From: Clostridiaceae bacterium | GTDB lineage: Bacteria > Bacillota > Clostridia > Peptostreptococcales > Peptostreptococcaceae | DNA: 36,728 nt | Direction: 5' to 3' | NCBI GenBank assembly: GCA_902362365.1 | Contig: CABIVQ010000034.1 | Coordinates: 1-36,728, forward strand | Shown here: positions 31,609-36,728 of the stretch, one piece after another | How positions within the stretch are numbered: the first letter of the stretch is position 1 | How the letters are laid out: every line of letters starts with the position of its first letter | Translations under genes and position numbers: made by a program | Notes under the pieces: generated by a model | What the model saw: only the letters and a program-made list of their open reading frames with translations | The model's database searches: none | What the model was told of the DNA's origin: nothing

Positions 31609-33669
31609 ATGAGTGACTTAAAAAAAGATATACAATTTGTAAAAGGTATAGGTCCTAAGAAGGCATATAAGCTAAATAAACTAGGAATATTTACATTGAA
31701 AGACTTACTTTATTATTTTCCTAGACAATATGAAGATAGAAATAATTTAAAAAAAATTGTAGAGTTGAAAAATGAGGATAAGGCGACAATAAAAGCACTA
31801 ATAGTAGGAATAACTACTAGTAATCCTAGAAAGGGAATGACTTTAACAAAGGTAGATGTAAAAGATGAAACTGGATATGCAAAGTTAGTTTTTTTTAATC
31901 AACCATATATAAGTAATACTTTTAAAAGTGGAGATACAATATTAGTATTCGGTAAAGTAAAAAAAGAATTTAAAAATATAGAATTTAGCTCTTGTGAAAT
32001 AGAGCATCTTAGCAATTCACCTAAGAATACTTGTAAGATTATGCCTATATACCCTCTGACTTTTGGCGTAACAAATAAAGAGATTATAAGCATAATTAAG
32101 TCAGTACTATCAAATAAAGAATTAATTATAAAAGAGTATTTACCGAAGGGGATAATAGATAAATATAAGTTATGTAGTATAGATTATGCAATAAGAAACA
32201 TTCACTCACCAAGTAATAAAGAAAGTTTTAAAATAGCTTTATACAGAATTATTTTTGAAGAATTTTTAATTCTTCAGTTAGGCCTGTTTATGTTTAAAAA
32301 TGGTGTTATAGAAGTTGAAGGAATAAAATTTGAAGAAAATGAAAAGTTAAAAGATATAATAAGCTCTCTTCCTTTTAAATTAACTAAAGCTCAAAATAGG
32401 GCTTTGAATGAAATAATTGAAGATATGAAATCGCCTAAGGTTATGAATAGACTAGTTCAAGGTGACGTTGGGTCTGGTAAAACTGTAGTAGCTCTACTTA
32501 CATTAGCAAACTGTGTTTTAAATGGATATCAGGGGGCTTTAATGGCTCCTACAGAGATTCTAGCTGAGCAGCATTATATATCTTTAACAGAAACCTTAAA
32601 AGAATTTGGAATGAATGTGGAGCTTCTTGTTGGAAGTCTTACTAAAAAGCAAAAAGAAAAGGTACTTGAAAGAGTAAAGAATAAAGAAATTGATATATTA
32701 ATAGGTACACATGCTTTAATAGAAGATAAAGTAGAATTTGATAGATTAGGTTTAGTAATAACAGATGAGCAGCATAGATTTGGAGTTAGACAGAGAGGAA
32801 AGCTATCGGATAAAGGAAATAATCCTGATGTATTAGTTATGACAGCAACTCCTATACCAAGAACTTTAGCGCTTATACTTTATGGTGATTTAGATATATC
32901 TATAATTGATGAACTTCCACCAGGTAGACAACCAATAGATACTATAGCTGTTAGTAAAGATAAAAGAGATAGAGCTTATAATAATTTAGTTAGAGCTGAA
33001 GTTGAAAAAGGGAGACAGGTATATATAGTTTGTCCTTTAGTAGAAGAAAGTGAAGCTATAGAGGCAAAGGCTGCAGTTGAATTAGTAGAGGAATTAAAAC
33101 AAGAGTATTTTTCTGATCTTAAGGTTGGACTTTTACATGGTAAAATGAAAGCTAGTGAAAAAGAAAGTATTATGAAAAGTTTTAAAAATAAAGAATTAGA
33201 TATATTAGTTTCAACAACTGTTATAGAAGTTGGGGTTAATGTTCCTAATGCAACTTTAATGATAATTGAAAATGCAGAACGATTTGGTCTAGCTCAGCTT
33301 CATCAGCTTAGAGGTCGTGTAGGAAGAGGTAAACATAAGTCTTACTGTATATTAATATACGCATCTAAGTCAGAAGTTTGTAGACAGAGGATGTCTATTA
33401 TGGAAGAAACTAATGATGGATTTAAAATTTCTGAGAAAGATTTAGAAATAAGAGGCCCAGGTGAATTTTTTGGTACGAGACAGCATGGACTTCCTGAACT
33501 AAAAATAGCTAATATATTTAAACATATGAAAATATTAAAAATAGCTCAACAAGAGGCTCGTTATATTATAGGAGAAGACCTAAAGTTACAAAAATTTGAA
33601 AATAAATTGTTGAAAAATGAGATAATTGATAAATTTGAGTATGCAGCAAGAGAAATTTCACTAAATTAG
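31609..33669 (+). CDS. recG: RecG ATP-dependent DNA helicase
   Basis: RecG reverses stalled forks and remodels branched DNA. The 686-residue protein has an N-terminal HhH-like and OB wedge region (KGIGPKKAYKLNKLGI, LLYYFPRQYEDR), Walker A GDVGSGKT (285-292), the DEQH box from D386, and C-terminal helicase motifs STTVIEVGVNVPNA and QLHQLRGRVGRG. I chose ATG 31609 with GGGTGAT before it. The in-frame GTG at 31600 lies inside the ribosome site. rsmD follows about 40 bases later. Confidence 0.96.
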   Translation: MSDLKKDIQFVKGIGPKKAYKLNKLGIFTLKDLLYYFPRQYEDRNNLKKIVELKNEDKATIKALIVGITTSNPRKGMTLTKVDVKDETGYAKLVFFNQPYISNTFKSGDTILVFGKVKKEFKNIEFSSCEIEHLSNSPKNTCKIMPIYPLTFGVTNKEIISIIKSVLSNKELIIKEYLPKGIIDKYKLCSIDYAIRNIHSPSNKESFKIALYRIIFEEFLILQLGLFMFKNGVIEVEGIKFEENEKLKDIISSLPFKLTKAQNRALNEIIEDMKSPKVMNRLVQGDVGSGKTVVALLTLANCVLNGYQGALMAPTEILAEQHYISLTETLKEFGMNVELLVGSLTKKQKEKVLERVKNKEIDILIGTHALIEDKVEFDRLGLVITDEQHRFGVRQRGKLSDKGNNPDVLVMTATPIPRTLALILYGDLDISIIDELPPGRQPIDTIAVSKDKRDRAYNNLVRAEVEKGRQVYIVCPLVEESEAIEAKAAVELVEELKQEYFSDLKVGLLHGKMKASEKESIMKSFKNKELDILVSTTVIEVGVNVPNATLMIIENAERFGLAQLHQLRGRVGRGKHKSYCILIYASKSEVCRQRMSIMEETNDGFKISEKDLEIRGPGEFFGTRQHGLPELKIANIFKHMKILKIAQQEARYIIGEDLKLQKFENKLLKNEIIDKFEYAAREISLN

Positions 33670-33709
33670 ATACAAATTATGTTAAAATATATTGAGAGGA
33701 GATATGTCA

Positions 33710-34273
33710 TTGAGAGTTATATCAGGAAAAGCAAGAGGATTAAAATTAGATACTCCTAAAAATCAAGATGTAAGGCCTACGACAGATAGGGTAAAAGAAT
33801 CATTATTTAATATGATAAATTCATATATAATGGATAGCAATATTCTAGATTTATTTGCAGGAACAGGTTCTTTAGGTATAGAGTGTTTATCAAGAGGAGC
33901 TAAAAACTGTGTTTTTGTAGACAAAAGCAAGGATAGTATAAACATAGTAAGATCAAATGTAAAAAAGGCTAGAGTAGAAAATGAAAGTACGATTTTAAAT
34001 GTTGATTTTAAGGATGCAGTAAAGAGGTTATCAACTCAAAATCAAAAATTTGATGTAATATTTATGGACCCTCCATATTATGAGAATATGTTTATAGAAT
34101 GCTTAAAAAGCATAGATAAATTTAATTTATTAGATGAAGATGGAATAATAGTTGTAGAACATGATACTAAAGACTTATTTGAAGATAGCATAGGAAGACT
34201 TAATAAAAGCAGAGAAAAGAAGTATGGAAATACAACATTGACATTTTATAAGCTGGAGGAACAAGATGAATAA
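33710..34273 (+). CDS. rsmD: RsmD: 16S rRNA m2G966 methyltransferase
   Basis: RsmD methylates N2 of G966 in 16S rRNA using SAM. I place the start at TTG 33710, which gives MRVISGKARGLKL, the family N terminus. AGAGGAG (33695-33701) is then eight bases away, whereas ATG 33704 would be only two bases away. The 187-residue protein has LDLFAGTGSLGIECLSRGA as the SAM motif and the catalytic DPPY at 120-123. It overlaps coaD by eight bases, a common bacterial pairing. Confidence 0.94.
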   Translation: MRVISGKARGLKLDTPKNQDVRPTTDRVKESLFNMINSYIMDSNILDLFAGTGSLGIECLSRGAKNCVFVDKSKDSINIVRSNVKKARVENESTILNVDFKDAVKRLSTQNQKFDVIFMDPPYYENMFIECLKSIDKFNLLDEDGIIVVEHDTKDLFEDSIGRLNKSREKKYGNTTLTFYKLEEQDE

Positions 34274-34763
34274 GAGAATAAGAAAAGCTATATTCGCAGG
34301 TAGTTTTGATCCTATAACAAATGGACATTTAGATATAATTTGTAGAGCATCTAAATTATTTGATGAATTACAAATAGGTGTACTTTTTAATCCAAATAAA
34401 AAAGGTCTCTTTACTTTTGAGGAAAGAGTTCATCTAATAGAATCATGTACTAGTCATTTAGATAATGTTAAAATTGTAAGTTTTGATGGACTATTAGTAA
34501 ATTATTGTGAAGAAAATCAAATAGATACTTTAGTAAGAGGAGTTAGAAGTGGAGCTGATGTTGAGTATGAGCTTCAGATGGCTCATATGAATAGAGAATT
34601 AAATCCTAATATAGAGACTATCATACTGCCTACTACAACTAAGTATTCTTTCATAAGTTCGTCACTAATAAAAGAAGTTTTAACTTTTGATGCAGATGTC
34701 AAAAACCTAGTGCCAAAGATAGTGCTAGAGGAGCTGAAACGAAAAACAAATAGGGGGAAGTAA
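34266..34763 (+). CDS. coaD: Phosphopantetheine adenylyltransferase
   Basis: CoaD transfers AMP from ATP to 4'-phosphopantetheine, the penultimate step of CoA synthesis, downstream of the CoaBC reaction encoded at 14087. The 165-residue protein has AGSFDPITNGHLDII with the nucleotidyltransferase TxGH motif (18-21), VRGVRSGADVEYE, and YSFISSSLIKEV near the C terminus. GGAGG within the end of rsmD precedes ATG 34266. All active-site motifs are present. Confidence 0.96.
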   Translation: MNKRIRKAIFAGSFDPITNGHLDIICRASKLFDELQIGVLFNPNKKGLFTFEERVHLIESCTSHLDNVKIVSFDGLLVNYCEENQIDTLVRGVRSGADVEYELQMAHMNRELNPNIETIILPTTTKYSFISSSLIKEVLTFDADVKNLVPKIVLEELKRKTNRGK

Positions 34764-34766
34764 TAA

Positions 34767-35282
34767 ATGAAAATAGATTTAGAGATGATGGAATTGTTTG
34801 ACGACTTAGAGGATAGAATAAGTAATGCACAAACAGCCCGTTTTTCACAAAAATCAGTAATAGATAAAGAAGAGCTTTTAGCTATAATAAAAGAAATAAG
34901 AGCTTTAATGCCAGATGAGGTTACACAAGCTGTCTGGATAAATAAAGAAAGAAATAGAATATTAAATGAAGCTAAAAGGGATGCTAAAGAGCTAGTAGCC
35001 CAAGCTGAAAGAGATGCTGAAAAAATAAAAGAAGAATATAGTAGAAGTTTAGAAGAATTAAAACAAAATTCAGAAGAAACTTTAAAAGATTATATAGAAT
35101 CTAGTGATGTAGTCGGACAAGCGGAGCAAAGAGCTAGAGAAATCTCAGAAAGAGCAGAACATGTGGCAAGAGAAATTAGACAAGGGTCTATTGAATATGC
35201 TACAGATGTACTTTCTGCAGTTGAACATAATTTGAAATCTATATTAGAAGAAGTAATTAGAGATAAGTCTGAGTTAAAATAG
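34767..35282 (+). CDS. Coiled-coil protein of unknown function downstream of coaD
   Basis: This 171-residue protein is almost all helix and highly charged, with a heptad-like coiled coil from about residue 70 to 150 (ILNEAKRDAKELVAQAERDA, EQRAREISERAEHVAREIRQ). The N-terminal part, MMELFDDLEDRISNAQ, is less charged. It resembles the ATP-synthase-b-like or DivIVA-like coiled-coil proteins that are often found next to coaD in Clostridia, but I cannot name a function. There is no membrane helix, so a true F0 b subunit is excluded. It starts three bases after coaD, with AGGGGGAAG as ribosome site, and ends at a terminator. Confidence 0.8.
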   Translation: MKIDLEMMELFDDLEDRISNAQTARFSQKSVIDKEELLAIIKEIRALMPDEVTQAVWINKERNRILNEAKRDAKELVAQAERDAEKIKEEYSRSLEELKQNSEETLKDYIESSDVVGQAEQRAREISERAEHVAREIRQGSIEYATDVLSAVEHNLKSILEEVIRDKSELK

Positions 35283-35309
35283 CTTATACTACGATAATAA
35301 GTAATTAAG

Positions 35310-35365
35310 AATAACATAGATATGACAAGAATATAAATATTCTTGTTCATAACTATGTTATTTTT
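35310..35365. terminator. Terminator after the coiled-coil gene
   Basis: AATAACATAG (35310-35319) pairs with CTATGTTATT (35353-35362), and the inner stem CAAGAATA/TATTCTTG continues the hairpin around TAAA. T-rich on the plus strand and A-rich on the left arm, so it may work in both directions for the convergent ylbJ. Confidence 0.75.
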
Positions 35366-35409
35366 ATGTTGATGTAAAAATTAACAAATAAATCTTAATT
35401 AATATAATT

Positions 35410-36609
35410 TTAGAAATTTATTTTGTTATTAGCTTGATTAGGTAGAACAAATTTAAATATTAGGTATGTAAGTAGAATTAAGGGAACTATTATATTGGTA
35501 TTATTTAGATAATAACTCCAAAGTCCATTGATGTAGAGTGTATCATAAACATCACCAAAATTAGAGACGAATGACGCTGAATTACATATCGGGTAAAGTA
35601 AAAAAGTGAATATAGATGCAAATAACCCGTGTAAGAACTTACTTAATATGTACAAGTTAGTATTAATATCGGTTTTAGCTAAGAAGTTACAGCATTGTGC
35701 TAATATAGATAGTCCACTAAATCCAATTAAAAAACTGGAAAAAGTGACTTTTATTATCATAGAAGAAGAGGCGACTTTAGAAATATTATTGCAACCAATA
35801 GTAATCTCAAATAATCCACTTATAAAGGCGTAGCATAAATCCTTTGTTACCCCAAATAATGATAGAGGTAGATATAGTATAGAAGCCAGTATCGATATTA
35901 TATTAAACAATGATAAAATTTTAAATACAACGGAGAATACGATTACAAACCCTCCAACTGCAAGTAAAGTATTAACACCATTTACAACTGCATTTCCAAA
36001 CAAAACAAAAAATCCTGTATTGCTTGAGTATCTAGTATTAATGATATTACTAAAATTTGTTCTAATATTGTACTTAGAGGAAGGTAATTTTTCCTTACCA
36101 TAATTTCTAAATATAATACCTACGCTTATAGATCCTAAATAATGACACAATATCATTAGATATCCTAGAGAAGCATTTTTGAACATTCCAACAGCTACTG
36201 CACCTATAATAAACAGTGGTCCTGATGTAGAACAAAATGAAACCAATCTTTGTGCTTCAGATCTAGAAATTTGGCCATTAATTCTAAGGTCATAAGCTAA
36301 CTTTGCTCCTACAGGATATCCAGATACTGTAGAAATTACAAATACTAAGGCACTTCTACCAGAGACATTGAAGATAAATTTAGTAATTGGATTTATTATC
36401 ATTCCTATTAAATCAACTATTTTTAAATCGACAATTAAATTAGCTCCTATTATGAATGGAAGTAGAGATGGTATTAAGACGTTTACCCAAATATTTAAAC
36501 CTTCCTTAGCTGACTTAATAGCTTCTTGAGGAAATATTATTATTCCTACAATTAAAAATAATACTACTATGACTGGAAGGAAAAAAAGAATAATTTGATT
36601 TTTTTTCAT
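35410..36609 (-). CDS. ylbJ: YlbJ sporulation integral membrane protein
   Basis: YlbJ is a nucleoside-recognition (Gate)-domain membrane protein needed for spore cortex formation in Bacillus. The 399-residue product has 8-10 hydrophobic helices. The motif SGYPVGAKLAYDLRINGQIS followed by SFCSTSGPLFIIGAVAVGMF is diagnostic. I chose the ATG at 36609 on the minus strand, six bases after GGGGG. The in-frame GTG at 36615 would sit against the ribosome site. It is convergent with the coaD operon, and the next element upstream is the structured right edge. Confidence 0.92.
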   Translation of the reverse strand: MKKNQIILFFLPVIVVLFLIVGIIIFPQEAIKSAKEGLNIWVNVLIPSLLPFIIGANLIVDLKIVDLIGMIINPITKFIFNVSGRSALVFVISTVSGYPVGAKLAYDLRINGQISRSEAQRLVSFCSTSGPLFIIGAVAVGMFKNASLGYLMILCHYLGSISVGIIFRNYGKEKLPSSKYNIRTNFSNIINTRYSSNTGFFVLFGNAVVNGVNTLLAVGGFVIVFSVVFKILSLFNIISILASILYLPLSLFGVTKDLCYAFISGLFEITIGCNNISKVASSSMIIKVTFSSFLIGFSGLSILAQCCNFLAKTDINTNLYILSKFLHGLFASIFTFLLYPICNSASFVSNFGDVYDTLYINGLWSYYLNNTNIIVPLILLTYLIFKFVLPNQANNKINF

Positions 36610-36648
36610 AGACACCCCCTTACGAAAATAATCGTTTTGTTAACTTAT

Positions 36649-36702
36649 TTATATTTGAATCTCGACCCCGATAGGGATTACAATAGTTTCACCACAAAAC
36701 AT
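36649..36702 (-). CDS. Possible 17-residue leader peptide upstream of ylbJ
   Basis: On the minus strand an ATG follows a GGGGG run by three bases and opens MFCGETIVIPIGVEIQI before TAA. It ends 39 bases before ylbJ and lies partly within the inverted repeat. The close spacing weakens the ribosome-site case, and such a short frame can occur by chance. Confidence 0.2.
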   Translation of the reverse strand: MFCGETIVIPIGVEIQI

Positions 36703-36728
36703 ATTCCCCCTATAGAAAGGAGTCGAGA
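36660..36728. repeat. Inverted repeat reaching the window end
   Basis: TCTCGACCCC (36660-36669) pairs with GGAGTCGAGA (36719-36728) at nine of ten positions. After a 1-by-5 internal loop, ATAGGG (36671-36676) pairs with CCCTAT (36708-36713). The apical part is 31 bases. The outer arm may continue beyond the window. It could be a structured leader of ylbJ or a mobile-element end. Confidence 0.5.

Overview
The window is a low-GC chromosomal segment of an anaerobic, endospore-forming Firmicute. The mostly AT-ending codons, strong AGGAGG-type ribosome binding sites, sporulation genes (spoVM, ylbJ, a YteA-type DksA/TraR protein) and the gene order suggest class Clostridia, probably Peptostreptococcaceae (Clostridioides, Paraclostridium or Romboutsia-like). 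The family is inferred from synteny and protein style. No marker gene here fixes the species.

Layout. (1) 1-5520, plus strand: a structured left edge, a DUF5665 protein, a YteA-type zinc-finger protein, a polysaccharide deacetylase, lspA, an RluD-type pseudouridine synthase, then pyrR and uraA. Each of the last two has its own PyrR attenuator. (2) 5522-9413, accessory-looking: a small DUF1294 membrane protein and a 19-residue tandem-repeat protein on the minus strand, then a BlaI-type repressor with two operators and a frameshifted BlaR1-type M56 sensor protease. (3) 9417-11198, minus strand: the ribosome-quality-control factor RqcH (NFACT). (4) 11450-15280: dapF, yicC/yloC, gmk, rpoZ, coaBC. 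(5) 15406-20774: priA, def, fmt, a DUF116 protein and a YugP-type zinc peptidase. (6) 20950-25954: rsmB, rlmN, the PP2C phosphatase stp and the PASTA kinase prkC with a long Asn-rich tail. (7) 26225-28929: rsgA, rpe, thiN, a 49-residue membrane protein and spoVM. (8) 28986-29174, minus strand: rpmB. (9) 29543-35282: asp23-like, yloV/fakA-like, recG, rsmD, coaD and a coiled-coil protein. (10) 35410-36609, minus strand: ylbJ, followed by an inverted repeat that runs to the window end.

Most of this is the conserved Firmicute housekeeping block (dapF to coaD) for translation, nucleotide and cofactor supply, DNA restart/repair and Ser/Thr phospho-signalling. I see no phage, CRISPR array, tRNA, rRNA or complete insertion sequence. 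The items most worth a second look are the two PyrR attenuators, the frameshifted BlaR1 homologue beside an apparently intact repressor, the HNH-repeat protein, two palindromic elements that share a GGGGCTGTCT end (one of 138 nt before rsmB), two tiny genes between thiN and rpmB, and the structured right edge. I found no convincing wholly new multi-gene system.
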